Positions 27,401-36,800 are shown, counted from the first letter of the stretch. The stretch: 60,613 nucleotides of DNA from Rossellomorea vietnamensis (GCF_008180615.1 NZ_VTEH01000018.1:1-60613); one strand, 5' to 3'. The notes: a model not told the origin generated them from the sequence alone. Program-made: numbers and translations.

Positions 27401-28083
27401 TGACATGCCTCCGGTTCAGTCTCTAATGTATAAAGCAGCTTCTAATTATTTTTTAGTCATGATTCGCCTCCGCGATCCACCTGCCATTGCAGAGAATCCG
27501 GCAAAATGAAGCACCTCTCCGCCCCTCTTACGACCACTTCCATTGTAAAGTCCGCAGAACAAAACAAAAGCTTAAAAATTACCTGCATGGACAATCATTC
27601 AGTTTATAAGAAGGGAATTCCATTTGTTGAAGATGCCAAGTCTCCTGGTGATTTTCAAATGGAAGCCAGCCTCCGTCTCTTTTTAACTTGCCAACACGTT
27701 TTAGATCTGTTTCTTTTTTTATGTACGTATAGGCAATTTGTGTGTGAACTTTACACTTTTTGGTTGCTTTATCACTGTTCATCCAGATCACACTCCGTCC
27801 TCCTCAATCAATTTATAAAGTTTTTCAACCTCTTACTTTCTTAATTTTAGCCAAATCACCATCGCTACTTTTGAAATAAATTACATACTTCACAATATTC
27901 ATCTATAAAATGGTTGAAACTTCTTAATTCCGTTATTACATAAGGCAAGGCAAAGCAAAACTTAGTGGACAAGGGATCTGCATCCTTTTGTCCCTAGGAA
28001 AATGTTTCATTTTTTACAATCCCCTTAAAATTTTGTCATCTTTTTCTGTTATGTGGGTATGATAAAACGAGGAGGGAAATACA
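27401..28083. other. intergenic stretch with possible minus-strand gene remnants
   Basis: No convincing gene. Two minus-strand open stretches exist: 27579-27791 (KKETDLKRVGKLKRDGGWLP) and about 27455-27560 (GGEVLHFAGFSAMAGG). Neither has a start signal. A promoter for the next gene is plausible near 28045-28070 (TTGTCA and TATGAT, 19 bases apart). Confidence 0.4.
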
Positions 28084-29208
28084 ATGAAAAAAATTATTTT
28101 ATTATTATTAGCTATTGTTCTATCATTCTCTTATTGCCTTCAGACTGCAGCAGCTAGTAAATTTACCGACCTGAAATCTTATCAGGAAGAGATTGATTAC
28201 TTAGCAGAACTTGGGATTGTCAATGGATATGAAGATGGTATATTCAAGCCTGAGGCACCCATCAAAAGAATTGAAGCAGTACAGATGATTCTCAGGGAAA
28301 AAGGGATCACTAATCTATCCGATGCCCCTGACCCAGGGTTCACGGATATCAAAACCGGCGACTATGGGTATGAAGAAATAGCCAAAGCAGCAGAGCTTGG
28401 ATGGATAGCAGGGAAACCTGCCTCTGACAATAGCAGATTTTTTGATAAATGGGGTACTCTCACAAGAGGGGAAATGGCAAAGATATTAGTAAAGGCTTAT
28501 AATTTGTCAGGAAGCAATCGAAGTATTTTTAAAGATGTTCCTCAATCCCATTGGGCACACAGCTATATAAGCACGCTGATTCATCACCGTATAACAAAAG
28601 GCTACCCTGATAACAGGTTTCTTCCACAACAAACCCTTTCACGCGAACACTTTTCTGTATTTCTTGCCAGACAAATAGAAAACGATTTTAGAAACACCGA
28701 TATCCCTATCACTTTCGTGAATGGTAAAGTATATTTTCAGGGAGTGACCTTGGGAACATCCAAACAAGAAGTGATAAAACAGCTGGGAGACCCTTATAAA
28801 ATTGAACCGAGTGAGATGAATCCGGGAGAGGTATATTTGTATAAACCTTCTCCGTTATATGAAGATATTCTTGCTGTATTACTTACTCCCTCCGGCAACG
28901 TTGAGTTTATAAACTACCGCACATTCACAAGTTTCCCATTGAGTATCGAAGAACAATTCGTCCGTGACTTCCACGGAGACATTTATGGAGAGTCTGAAGA
29001 TGTTTCTTCTGAAAATGCCTGGCTTCACTATTACTTCCCTGAAGGATCAAAGAATGTATTTATGACAGAATCTCACTCTGAAAGAGATGGATCCTACTCT
29101 AACAGGTTTAAATTGGGCCAAGAGTATCAAGGAGTTCCAATCGAGACAGACAATTACTTTAACAAACTCTCTAAACAAGAGGCGATTGACGACTATTCCA
29201 ATCATTAG
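28084..29208 (+). CDS. S-layer-homology protein with unknown C-terminal domain
   Basis: The product is 374 residues behind GAGGAGGG. A signal peptide (about 1-24) precedes three SLH domains (about 25-72, 87-140, 150-200: IVNGYEDGIFKPEAPIKR, GTLTRGEMAKILVKAY, ITKGYPDNRFLPQQTLSR). Its SLH block matches the protein at 11816 almost phrase for phrase (DAPDPG, GDYGYEE), so they are paralogues with different C-termini. The C-terminal part begins YFQGVTLGTSKQEVIKQLGD, like a CAP-associated or SmpA-like small domain that reads a peptide; uncertain. Confidence 0.9.
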   Translation: MKKIILLLLAIVLSFSYCLQTAAASKFTDLKSYQEEIDYLAELGIVNGYEDGIFKPEAPIKRIEAVQMILREKGITNLSDAPDPGFTDIKTGDYGYEEIAKAAELGWIAGKPASDNSRFFDKWGTLTRGEMAKILVKAYNLSGSNRSIFKDVPQSHWAHSYISTLIHHRITKGYPDNRFLPQQTLSREHFSVFLARQIENDFRNTDIPITFVNGKVYFQGVTLGTSKQEVIKQLGDPYKIEPSEMNPGEVYLYKPSPLYEDILAVLLTPSGNVEFINYRTFTSFPLSIEEQFVRDFHGDIYGESEDVSSENAWLHYYFPEGSKNVFMTESHSERDGSYSNRFKLGQEYQGVPIETDNYFNKLSKQEAIDDYSNH

Positions 29209-29690
29209 AAACAGCTGTGAAGGGGAAAGAAGAATCCTGGGTATAAGTTGTGATATGGAATAACTACTGCTGTGTCAAGAGGCGGACGATAAGAAAAACT
29301 CCCAGAATCGCAAACTATTAATCGTTAGAAGGCAGATGAACTCTTTTCTTTTAAAAAAGATATAAGTTAGAGACATGTCAACTTGACATGTCTCTTCAGC
29401 ATGTCGGTTATAAGAATCGAAAAATATCAGCAGGAGGATTTTTATTAGAACGAGGATTTCCTCCGCCTTTTACTGAGACCCTTATTTTCTCGTGTGAAAA
29501 TTTCAGCGTTCCTCTCTTTCATTCTATTCTGCTTTAATATGAGCTTTCCTCCTTTACTTGACCACACAAGTATAGTAGACTAAGTTTAAATTCAAGTTCA
29601 CTATTAAGAACATTTTAATCACGATAAAGAATGTCGCTGGGTTGTTCAATAGCCTAGAGAAAAATAACCTTTAACTATATAAAGGAGGAA
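29209..29690. other. gene-free stretch with hairpin repeat copy 2
   Basis: Contains one AAGAGACATG-type palindrome at 29370-29394 (GAGACATGTC, AACTT, GACATGTCTC). Nothing else supported. Confidence 0.5.
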
Positions 29691-29699
29691 AGAAAAATC

Positions 29700-31175
29700 A
29701 TGAGCTTATTTGAAAGCCATGTAAAAAAGAACCTGGTTAAACTGCACAAGAATTTGTATTTGTCGAAAAGTGATCCCGAATTCTTCGAAAAGATTCTTCG
29801 GTATAAAGACCCCCAGTCTCCGGAGGCCCACTATAATCTTGCGAAGAAATGGGAAGAAGAAGGGGTACTGATGAAGGCTTATCTTCACTATCAAAAGGCA
29901 GCAAAAGTGGATTCTCCTTTCTATTACCAGGCCAAAGCAGCCTGTAAATCCATTGAGCAAATGATGGACTCTGCTCCTGAGGAAGCCGAATCATCTCCCT
30001 CAGCGAAAATCCCCTTTTACATGAAAACCATCATTGCGTCACTCATTCTATTGAATCTCTGTATACTCGGGATGCTGTTTTGGAAGGCAGACTCTATCAG
30101 GATGGCCGCCTCACAGCCGAAAGACTGGGGGACCGGAATGGAAGTTGTTTACGAAACGGAAGATGTTCCCTATGTATTTTATATCCCTGCCGGCACTTCT
30201 CCTAAGGAAGTCGAGGAGTCGTTATATAAGAAAGCAATAAGCCTGGGGAGCCAGCTTTCCAATAAGACACTTCTTCTATACGGCGTCAGCACCACAGATT
30301 CCGGACTTTCTCATGAAACCCTGCCATTGAAGAGCGACGGGATAAAAGACCAGGCCTTCGTCATTGCCGAGTATAACTCTGCCCTTGACCACCCTGTCAA
30401 AATCCGTTTTCTGAACCAGCAGAACCAAGTGGAAGACTCCTATTCTTATACCTACATCAGCACAAATCTCCTCAGGACGGCATTGAATTCTTACATCGAA
30501 GAGATTGGAGAGCCGCCAGCCGAACTTGGAGACCTCGCAGGAAGCTATCCGAATAATTACCTGAGTTTTATTCCAAGAGAGCTTCACCTTTTTTCCAACA
30601 GCACTTCCCCTTCCTTTACGGGTAACGGCGGCTGGGTCTTTAACAAAGAGGCAGAGACAATTGAACAAATGCTATACCCCAATATTATGGATAGCTCCTC
30701 TGAGGGGGCTATCCATATTCCGTTTGCCCCCGTGGAAGTATTCATTGATAAAAGCACCTTCAACTTACTTGTCAAAAGCTTCCCCTACACCATGATGACC
30801 AAGCCCGTAGGATTGGGAAAAAACAGCTCAACTCCAGAAGGAACCTTTATCATCCAGAAACGAGTTTTGGACCCGCAAGGCAGAAAACCGGATATGTTTG
30901 GCGCTGCCGGACTCGGCATGGGAGAGTACGCTATCCATGGAACAAGCGATGAACACTCCATTCGCAAAGAAAAGTCCCTGGGCTGCATCAGGATGCTGAA
31001 TGAAGACGTCCTGGATTTTTTTCATATTGTTCCAAAGGGAGCAAGCGTTGAAATTGTGGATGCCCTGCCGGACCAGGCAAATTCTATAAATATAGAGGAA
31101 GTCCATCTTATCTCCCCTGAAGAAAAGCCCCTATCCACCCAATTGGCAGATGAGATTTTTGAGTGGGCAGGCTAG
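29700..31175 (+). CDS. membrane-anchored L,D-transpeptidase (YkuD)
   Basis: The product is 491 residues behind AAAGGAGG. Residues 1-100 are hydrophilic and TPR-like (EAHYNLAKKWEEEGVLMKAY, LHYQKAAKVDSPFYYQAKAA). A membrane segment lies at about 107-127. The external part ends in a YkuD domain (about 345-465): IDKSTFNLLV, TPEGTFIIQKR, YAIHGT and the catalytic Cys in SLGCIRM. YkuD enzymes form 3-3 cross-links or attach proteins to peptidoglycan. The cytoplasmic repeat region plus external catalytic domain matches the YkuD/TPR layout of Bacillus relatives. Confidence 0.92.
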   Translation: MSLFESHVKKNLVKLHKNLYLSKSDPEFFEKILRYKDPQSPEAHYNLAKKWEEEGVLMKAYLHYQKAAKVDSPFYYQAKAACKSIEQMMDSAPEEAESSPSAKIPFYMKTIIASLILLNLCILGMLFWKADSIRMAASQPKDWGTGMEVVYETEDVPYVFYIPAGTSPKEVEESLYKKAISLGSQLSNKTLLLYGVSTTDSGLSHETLPLKSDGIKDQAFVIAEYNSALDHPVKIRFLNQQNQVEDSYSYTYISTNLLRTALNSYIEEIGEPPAELGDLAGSYPNNYLSFIPRELHLFSNSTSPSFTGNGGWVFNKEAETIEQMLYPNIMDSSSEGAIHIPFAPVEVFIDKSTFNLLVKSFPYTMMTKPVGLGKNSSTPEGTFIIQKRVLDPQGRKPDMFGAAGLGMGEYAIHGTSDEHSIRKEKSLGCIRMLNEDVLDFFHIVPKGASVEIVDALPDQANSINIEEVHLISPEEKPLSTQLADEIFEWAG

Positions 31176-31349
31176 ATTGGTCTGAGAGACTGGTCCCTTG
31201 TTATTTAACATTAACGCATTAAAGTGCGAAAAGGGAACCTTGATGGGAACGATCATAGCAGACTGAGGTTTATCAATTCACTCGTAACCTGTTAAAGCAT
31301 AAACTATGATTACAGCTGCTTAAAAGTACAGACTCAAAGGAGAATCGAT

Positions 31350-31478
31350 ATGAAGCCAAAGAAATCCTTGTGGGAATCGGTGAAGGAACAAGATACCGCT
31401 TTTGATAAAAAAATGGCCGAATATGATGCAAAAATAGAGGAATTGAAAAAAGCTTTATTCAAGGAAAAAGATAAATAA
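31350..31478 (+). CDS. small charged helical protein, 42 aa
   Basis: The ATG at 31350 follows AAAGGAG seven bases upstream. The peptide (MKPKKSLWESVKEQ...KKALFKEKDK) is rich in Lys and Glu with a heptad-like pattern, so a single amphipathic helix or coiled coil is expected. No family recognised. Support is the good ribosome binding site and clean frame; expression unknown. Confidence 0.45.
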   Translation: MKPKKSLWESVKEQDTAFDKKMAEYDAKIEELKKALFKEKDK

Positions 31479-31498
31479 AGAGATGGAGCGCACACCGA

Positions 31499-31735
31499 CC
31501 TTGTTAAATTAATTGCAGCAGCAGCGAAAAAGGACTTCACTCCTGTAGAAGATTCTGGTGATGTTTCTTCTAGTGGGAGGTTTTTAACTACTCTGGCAAT
31601 CAAAGCAGCTGCCTTTTCGCGGGTCTAATTCATGCCAGGCTTGAAGGTTGCATCCAGGAAACCGTTAATGACTTTTTTGCTGCAAGGTTTTGAACTTCTT
31701 CTAACTCAAATTGGCCTTTTTGGAAGTCTTTGAAG
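31499..31735 (-). pseudogene. relic of an SLH protein, minus strand
   Basis: The minus strand reads VQNLAAKK, then after a one-base shift INGFLDATFKPGMN, a TAG stop, and TREKAAALIARVVKNLPLEE. Joined, this is a recognisable SLH domain (x-ING-F-D-x-TFKPG-x-TR-E-AAALIAR). The frameshift sits at an A-run. No start signal remains. Confidence 0.65.
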
Positions 31736-31747
31736 TGCTTATATAAA

Positions 31748-31843
31748 ACCACTACTGGAAAAGGGAATGGAAGCTATGGACCTGCCGATAACGTAACCAG
31801 AGCAATATTTGCGGTGTTCCTTGACCGTTCATTAAACAAATAA
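31748..31843 (+). pseudogene. relic of an SLH protein C-terminus, plus strand
   Basis: The plus strand encodes TTGKGNGSYGPADNVTRAIF, then AVFLDRSLNK and a stop at 31843. This is the end of an SLH domain (GNGSYGPADNVTRA). Only about 31 codons remain, directly beside the opposite-strand SLH relic. Confidence 0.6.
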
Positions 31844-31852
31844 CTGGTACGC

Positions 31853-31923
31853 AGGGTCCCTTGTTCCGTTCTTCCCCAACTAACAGTACAGAAAAGAGAC
31901 ATGTCAATGACATGCCTCTTTTC
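31853..31923 (+). repeat. composite repeat with AAGAGACATG hairpin, copy 3
   Basis: CAGGGTCCCTTGTTCCG, a 20-base gap, then AAAAGAGACATGTC paired with GACATGCCTCTTTT. Same composite as at 27337. Confidence 0.7.
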
Positions 31924-32088
31924 AATAAAGAAGAACCGCCTTTTAATTTCAATAAAATAAGCTGCTCTTCTCTGCCCTAACTGTAAAGATTCCAAGGTAC
32001 GCCAATTGGAATCATATCTGGGGAAAATGAGCTTGTCCTCCTATTTCCTCTAAAATGAACCCTTGAAGCAAGCCTCACTGCATGATAC

Positions 32089-32673
32089 TTACTTCTGCTC
32101 CTCTTCCAAGTACCAGATTTCCCCGTTAATAATCTTCATTCTCCAACCGTTATCTTCATGAGATAAATAGACTGCTTCTACACGACAGTCCTCACAGTTT
32201 GTTTCAATAAAATTCAGACGAAAGGCAACACCATGAAAACTGATGTCATTCTCATAGTCGGCATTAACTAATTTAAATTGCCTGTTTTGTTTTTCCTCTA
32301 AAGATACTTCAGCTTTAGAAATAAGAGCCTGCTTCTGTTCTTCACCTTGGCCCCCAAAAATAATATGATTCTGCACTCTGGTTATAACAGGTCCCGTCAT
32401 CTGCAGGAGTCCCCAAAACAAAAGCCAGGAGAGGCAAAAATAGAGGAAGCCCTTTCCCCACTTATTCTTTTCATTTCTGAGAATGATACTTATATAAACA
32501 CCTGGTAACACCACAAAAATCAGAAAGAGCAAAGGAAGGAAAATCCCGAACACGGGAAGAAACCCTTCAGATTCTCCTAAACCCACAGTAAAGCCGCTTG
32601 TGATGAGAAGAAAAAAATAAAGAACCCAAACAAAAGCTGAGGATAAAAGGAATTCTTTAATAAATTTTTTCAA
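32089..32673 (-). CDS. membrane protein with external C-terminal domain, unknown
   Basis: The product is 194 residues. Three hydrophobic segments (about 10-30, 42-66, 76-95) are followed by a soluble region of about 95 residues containing a CEDC pair and a strand-rich tail (VEAVYLSHEDNGWRMKIING). The tail has the look of small DUF4878/NTF2-like external domains that compute 'expression plus W-x-M-K'; not certain. The ribosome binding site is GAAAGG. No neighbour on the same strand close enough for an operon. Confidence 0.65.
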   Translation of the reverse strand: MKKFIKEFLLSSAFVWVLYFFLLITSGFTVGLGESEGFLPVFGIFLPLLFLIFVVLPGVYISIILRNEKNKWGKGFLYFCLSWLLFWGLLQMTGPVITRVQNHIIFGGQGEEQKQALISKAEVSLEEKQNRQFKLVNADYENDISFHGVAFRLNFIETNCEDCRVEAVYLSHEDNGWRMKIINGEIWYLEEEQK

Positions 32674-32856
32674 TTGACCCCTTTCCTTTCAGGGGCACTG
32701 GTTCACCGTCCGCCCCCTAGACACCTTTAGAGTAATATAAAACTAGTGTATTTGCAAATAGCCTGCGTAATATTACTCTGTCAACCTTATAACTATAAAT
32801 GCCATTTAGAAGCCTGTCATAAGAAATGTAGAATCGATATGATCTTGGGGTAAAAA

Positions 32857-32889
32857 GAAAAGAGACACGCCATGGCATGTCTCTTTTCT
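32857..32889. repeat. AAGAGACATG-type hairpin repeat, copy 4
   Basis: GAAAAGAGACA and its complement TGTCTCTTTTC around CGCCATGGCA, followed on the plus strand by TATGAAGAATAACCGC, as after copy 3. Confidence 0.7.
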
Positions 32890-33032
32890 ATGAAGAATAA
32901 CCGCTCTAACTTCAGAAATAGATACTCTTCCATAACTTAACCATAAAAGTTCAAAGGCACTGGCCAAATGGTTAGTTCCCGGGGCAAAAAACCTGACGCC
33001 ATGTCCCTTTTAACAGTGGAATTTTTCCTTTT

Positions 33033-35219
33033 TTACTTCTTATGGAATAAGTAGATAACTCTCGCTGCCTCAGCGCGGGTAGCGTTATTCTTAGGATTGA
33101 ATCTATTCAACTTATCTCCGATCATGAATTCAAGTTCAGCCGCAATTTGAACATATTCTTTGAAAACTGGGCTGATCTTATGTTTATCTTGATAGTTAAT
33201 TTCTTTTCCAGCCTGAAGAGCAGTGCCAGTTTTAAATTCATATGCACGGATTAGCATAGCAGCCATTTCCTCACGCGTAATCTTTTTATTTGGTTCGAAA
33301 GTTGTTGCAGATGTTCCAGAGACAATTCCAGATTCATATGCAGCAGCAATATCAGTTGCCAGACCGCCTTCAACATCCGTGAATGGAATTGATTTTGCAG
33401 CCTTAAGATTCAGGGAACGGGAGATTAAAGCGATGAATTGTCCTCGAGTAACACTTCCTTTTGGATCAAACATCTCTTCAGATACACCACTGATGATTCC
33501 TTTTCCAGCGAGATCTTGAATGTACTCATAAGCCCAATAATCAGCTGATACATCTTTGAACATCTGCTCAGGATGTGGATTCAATGCTTGTGCAGATACA
33601 TAGAAATCTTTATCGTTATAAACTGTAATACCATTGAGTGTTTTGACGTATTCTTCACTGCCATTGGTTACTATCGCAAGGTTTTTATTTTCAGGAAGCT
33701 CAATCTTTGTGTCTCCCTTTTCTGCAACAAATACAGGATTGTTCACATCTGTTACATCGATGCGAGTGGAATACCCTTGGTTCTCAAATGACTCTTTTGC
33801 ATTGACAAACAGCTTGTCCGTCATTTCTTTCAGATCAATCCCCATGAAACCTGCCATTGACTTTGCAATGTCAGTGTTATCTACCAAGCCGGTCGGTCTT
33901 GATGGACCGTAAGCATATAGGAAAACATCTTCCCCAGTATGACCGCCTGTAGTGAATCCAAGTTTGGCACGGCTTGCAAGCATATTAACCATCGCTGATT
34001 GAAGAGCTCTGCCATCCTTAGAAGCTTTTAAAGTATCAATCTCTTCTGCAGTAAGATCATCTAAGCCGTATAAGCCTGCAACTTCTTCCAAGTTGGAAAA
34101 ATCAGGCTTCATTTTCTTCAGAGCACCTTCAGCTGTCAAAGTTGCTTTCTTCAATGGATCAATATAAGCAGAAACTGGAATTTCAGGGTAGTTACCGTTA
34201 GTGCTTTGGTTACCCATTGTGATACCGCTGTTTCCATGGTCGCTGACAGCGATGACCATTGTGTTTCCATCTTCCTTGGCAAACTCCAAAGCTTCACCAA
34301 CCGCATCATCAAATGCCAATACATCACTGATCATTCCAATTGGATCATTGGCATGCGCTGCCCAGTCCACTTTACTTCCTTCTACAAACAAGAAGAAGCC
34401 GTCGTCATCCTTGGAAAGGGTATCAATCGCTTTTTCAGTCATATCAGCAATGGAAGGTTCACTGCTCTCTGCTGCTTTACGGTCAAAATCATAAGCAAGT
34501 GCGGAAGGAGCAAATGCACCCCAGATTTTGTCGGAGTCAGACTTCAGGAGATCTTCCCTTGTTTCAACAAAATCATAGCCTTTATCGTTGACAACCTCTA
34601 ATAGGTCTTCTCCATCAACACGTGCTTTGCTTCCAAGCAGCAAGGAGTCTTTTCCTCCGCCAAGTACAACATCCATTCCCTGGTACACCTGTTGTTCAGC
34701 AATGTCAGCATAGTTGCTGCGATGAGGTACATGAGCAGAGAAAGCGGCAGGAGTGGCATGCTGAATTTCAGAAGTAGAGATGATTCCAGTTGCCTTTCCT
34801 AATTGTTTTGCACCTTCTAAAACGTTAACGACCGGTTTATGAGCATCCTCAGGAGCAACTGGTGCAACACCCGGTGAATTCACTAGAGAAGGAAGAAGGC
34901 CGATGACCTTGTCATTACTCTTATGGCCAGTCGATAAAGCTGTTCCAGCCGGCGCAGAGTCAGTGATAGCAGATTCCGCAGAGTGCGTGCGAACGCCGCC
35001 AATCATGATTTCATCCATCGCAAGGCTGCCGCCTTTGTACCATCTTGCCAAAGTAGTCGCACCGGCACTTGTTCCATCCATTACCATCATGATGACATTT
35101 GTCGGCTCTTTTGTTTCAGCCGCTGCTTTTGTTACCTCACCCGTGAAACCCAAAGAAGAAATCGCCATAGTCGCAGCCACTGTCATTCCAGTGACTTTCT
35201 TTTTTATACCGTTAGACAT
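33033..35219 (-). CDS. SLH-anchored alkaline phosphatase
   Basis: The product is 728 residues. A signal peptide (about 1-33) leads to a PhoA-type alkaline phosphatase (about 38-490): metal Asp48 in VMDGTS, nucleophile Ser88 in TDSAPAGTA, then VEGSKVDWAAH, AVSDHGN and TGGHTGED. Three SLH domains form the C-terminus (about 560-728; ISGVSEEMFDPKGSVTRGQ, FEPNKKITREE). It releases phosphate from extracellular phosphomonoesters while held on the S-layer-bearing wall. The promoter at 35245-35307 carries PhoP-box-like repeats, so phosphate starvation control is likely. The RBS is AGAGGAGG. Confidence 0.95.
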   Translation of the reverse strand: MSNGIKKKVTGMTVAATMAISSLGFTGEVTKAAAETKEPTNVIMMVMDGTSAGATTLARWYKGGSLAMDEIMIGGVRTHSAESAITDSAPAGTALSTGHKSNDKVIGLLPSLVNSPGVAPVAPEDAHKPVVNVLEGAKQLGKATGIISTSEIQHATPAAFSAHVPHRSNYADIAEQQVYQGMDVVLGGGKDSLLLGSKARVDGEDLLEVVNDKGYDFVETREDLLKSDSDKIWGAFAPSALAYDFDRKAAESSEPSIADMTEKAIDTLSKDDDGFFLFVEGSKVDWAAHANDPIGMISDVLAFDDAVGEALEFAKEDGNTMVIAVSDHGNSGITMGNQSTNGNYPEIPVSAYIDPLKKATLTAEGALKKMKPDFSNLEEVAGLYGLDDLTAEEIDTLKASKDGRALQSAMVNMLASRAKLGFTTGGHTGEDVFLYAYGPSRPTGLVDNTDIAKSMAGFMGIDLKEMTDKLFVNAKESFENQGYSTRIDVTDVNNPVFVAEKGDTKIELPENKNLAIVTNGSEEYVKTLNGITVYNDKDFYVSAQALNPHPEQMFKDVSADYWAYEYIQDLAGKGIISGVSEEMFDPKGSVTRGQFIALISRSLNLKAAKSIPFTDVEGGLATDIAAAYESGIVSGTSATTFEPNKKITREEMAAMLIRAYEFKTGTALQAGKEINYQDKHKISPVFKEYVQIAAELEFMIGDKLNRFNPKNNATRAEAARVIYLFHKK

Positions 35220-35244
35220 AAATCCAGTCCTCCTCTAAAGGAAA

Positions 35245-35307
35245 TTATTAAACTACTAATGTCAATATTAGTGAATATATGTAAAAAAATAACACTTTGG
35301 ATGTAAA
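35245..35307 (-). promoter_or_regulatory. PhoP-box-like promoter of alkaline phosphatase
   Basis: On the minus strand: TTTACA (35307-35302), TTTACA (35285-35280), TTCACT (35275-35270) and TTGACA (35265-35260), then nine bases and a TAATAA -10 (35250-35245). Starts are 22, 10 and 10 bases apart, near the 11-base period of Bacillus PhoP sites (TTAACA/TTTACA direct repeats). Confidence 0.6.
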
Positions 35308-35309
35308 GC

Positions 35310-35848
35310 TTTCGTAAAAAAAGGGACCGAGGATCCAAGGTCTCTCCTCCCAAGTTCCTGGCATGGTGATATGCTTCTATGATCCTCTGTTATTTCTAAT
35401 TGCCGCTTCCGGAGATCTTTTTGCATTCTTACTGTTTCGCAACATTAGTATTTTCAGGAATTTCAAGATAGCAGTGAGATTGGAAGAGGTTTTATTGAGT
35501 CAAAAATGGGAGAACGTCTGCAAAACAAGCCGGTGAACAGTAAGGAAACATCATAGGTACTATAAGAAGAATGTAAGAAAGGGAAAGAAAGAGAAAGGGG
35601 GATTAAGGACGGGTTCCTCGTTCCACCTAGTAATTGCGTCCTCCGCTCCCCTATGGATGTGAAGATTAATATGAGTCAATAAAATCCTTCTTTAACATAA
35701 CTCTAAGCAGCATGAACAGCCGCAGAGCAAACATATTATCTACCGTCTCCCACTCTGAACATTGCTGCCGCCTTCGGAAAAATTTGAATGCCAGGTGTCC
35801 TTTTCCCTCCCTCCCCTCTACATAGAAGGTGAAAGGAGGTGAGACAAA
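35310..35848. other. gene-free stretch
   Basis: Two degraded GGGAC...GGTTCC-type repeat fragments near 35327-35350 and 35608-35630. No gene or RNA supported. Confidence 0.5.
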
Positions 35849-36067
35849 ATGGCAACTGCAGATTTGAGAACAATCAAACTGAGAATGATGTTTGACAATG
35901 GAGTGGACGAGAAGGGCAAGCCGAAATTATCAAGCAGAACGTACGGCAACATCAACTACTTATCCACACCAGACGAAATTCTTCAAGCAGCCCAAGCATT
36001 GGCGGGGCTCAGCACCAGGCCGCTATGGCTGGTAGAGAAGAATGACAGCTACGACATCAACGCGTAA
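35849..36067 (+). CDS. DUF1659 protein
   Basis: The product is 72 residues behind GAAAGGAGGTGA. It reads RTIKLRMMFDNGVDEKGKPK, then SRTYGNINY and IYQAAQALAGL-like phrases typical of DUF1659 proteins of Bacillus (here LQAAQALAGLSTRPLW). No signal peptide. DUF1659, DUF2922 and YvrJ genes recur together in Bacillaceae; their role is unknown. First gene of the three-gene cluster ending at 36574. Confidence 0.9.
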   Translation: MATADLRTIKLRMMFDNGVDEKGKPKLSSRTYGNINYLSTPDEILQAAQALAGLSTRPLWLVEKNDSYDINA

Positions 36068-36104
36068 GCAGCGTTGAGACTTAATTGAAAGGAGGTGAAA
36101 TAAA

Positions 36105-36320
36105 ATGGCTAAAGCATTGGAATTGCAATTCATTACCCAGCTTGGCAAAACGGCTCGTGTATCCATCGATGCACCTATTGAGCCCGTCGATACTGATCAA
36201 GTGAAACAGGTAATGGACACATTGATCGCCACGAACGTCATCCAGAGTAGCAGCGGCGCACTTGTAGCTGCCGAAGGAGCTCGTGTCATCGAGCGCAATG
36301 TCACGGAATACGAAGTGTAA
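36105..36320 (+). CDS. DUF2922 protein
   Basis: The product is 71 residues behind AAAGGAGGTGAAATAAA. The start AKALELQFITQLGKTARVSI and end VIERNVTEYEV fit DUF2922. It is predicted to be a small beta-rich cytoplasmic protein of unknown function. It sits 38 bases after the DUF1659 gene, and a hairpin follows before the YvrJ gene. Confidence 0.9.
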   Translation: MAKALELQFITQLGKTARVSIDAPIEPVDTDQVKQVMDTLIATNVIQSSSGALVAAEGARVIERNVTEYEV

Positions 36321-36328
36321 GAAAGGAA

Positions 36329-36366
36329 AAGGTGCCCGGCGGCTATAGCTAAAGGGCACCTTATTT
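36329..36366 (+). terminator. hairpin between DUF2922 and YvrJ genes
   Basis: AAGGTGCCC pairs with GGGCACCTT, followed by ATTTATT. Possible partial terminator inside the cluster. Confidence 0.55.
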
Positions 36367-36433
36367 ATTGGACCGCAAAGGGACGGTTATTGAGCTGCTG
36401 TCCCCGCCACTTTAATGAAAGGAGGTGATCACG

Positions 36434-36574
36434 TTGGAACAATCAATTTCGTTCATTTCAGAGGTAGGCTTTCCGATTGTCGTGACAATGTATCTGCTTC
36501 ATAGAATCGAAACCAAGCTTGAAGCGGTCATTGATTCGATTAGAACACTGCCGCAAGAGATGAAGAATCAATAG
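36434..36574 (+). CDS. YvrJ family small protein, 46 aa
   Basis: A TTG start follows GAAAGGAGGTGATCACG. The peptide (EQSISFISEVGFPIVVTMYL, LHRIETKLEAVIDSIR) has one membrane segment (about 5-23) and an amphipathic tail, the typical YvrJ pattern. Third member of the cluster with DUF1659 and DUF2922. Function unknown. Confidence 0.85.
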   Translation: MEQSISFISEVGFPIVVTMYLLHRIETKLEAVIDSIRTLPQEMKNQ

Positions 36575-36594
36575 TTGAGTATGACGGGGGACCA

Positions 36595-36800
36595 ACTTCG
36601 GTCACGAGGCGCAGATTCCGGGCGGGATGTGTATGACGTAGACCGGACTTCGGTCACGAGACACAGATTTCCGGGCGAGATGTGTATGACGTGGGGACAA
36701 CTTCGGTCACGAGACACAGATTTCCGGGCGGGATGTGTATGACGTGGGCGGAACTTCGCTCACGAGACGCAGGTTCCGGGCGAGATGTATCTGAATTCTG
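36595..36800 (-). repeat. tandem array B, about four 52-53 bp units, minus orientation
   Basis: Units start at 36595, 36647, 36700 and 36753 (ACTTCGGTCACGAG on the plus strand). Read on the minus strand each unit has TGACCGAAGT, then CGTCATACACATCTCG, then GGAAATCTGTGTC, so it shares TACACATCTC and AAATCT with the other arrays and is most like array A. It follows directly on the YvrJ gene. Confidence 0.85.

Noticed and set aside
28034..28070. PhoP box before the SLH gene at 28084
   Set aside because: TTTACA is followed by only poor matches and the distance to the -10 differs from the three convincing sites.
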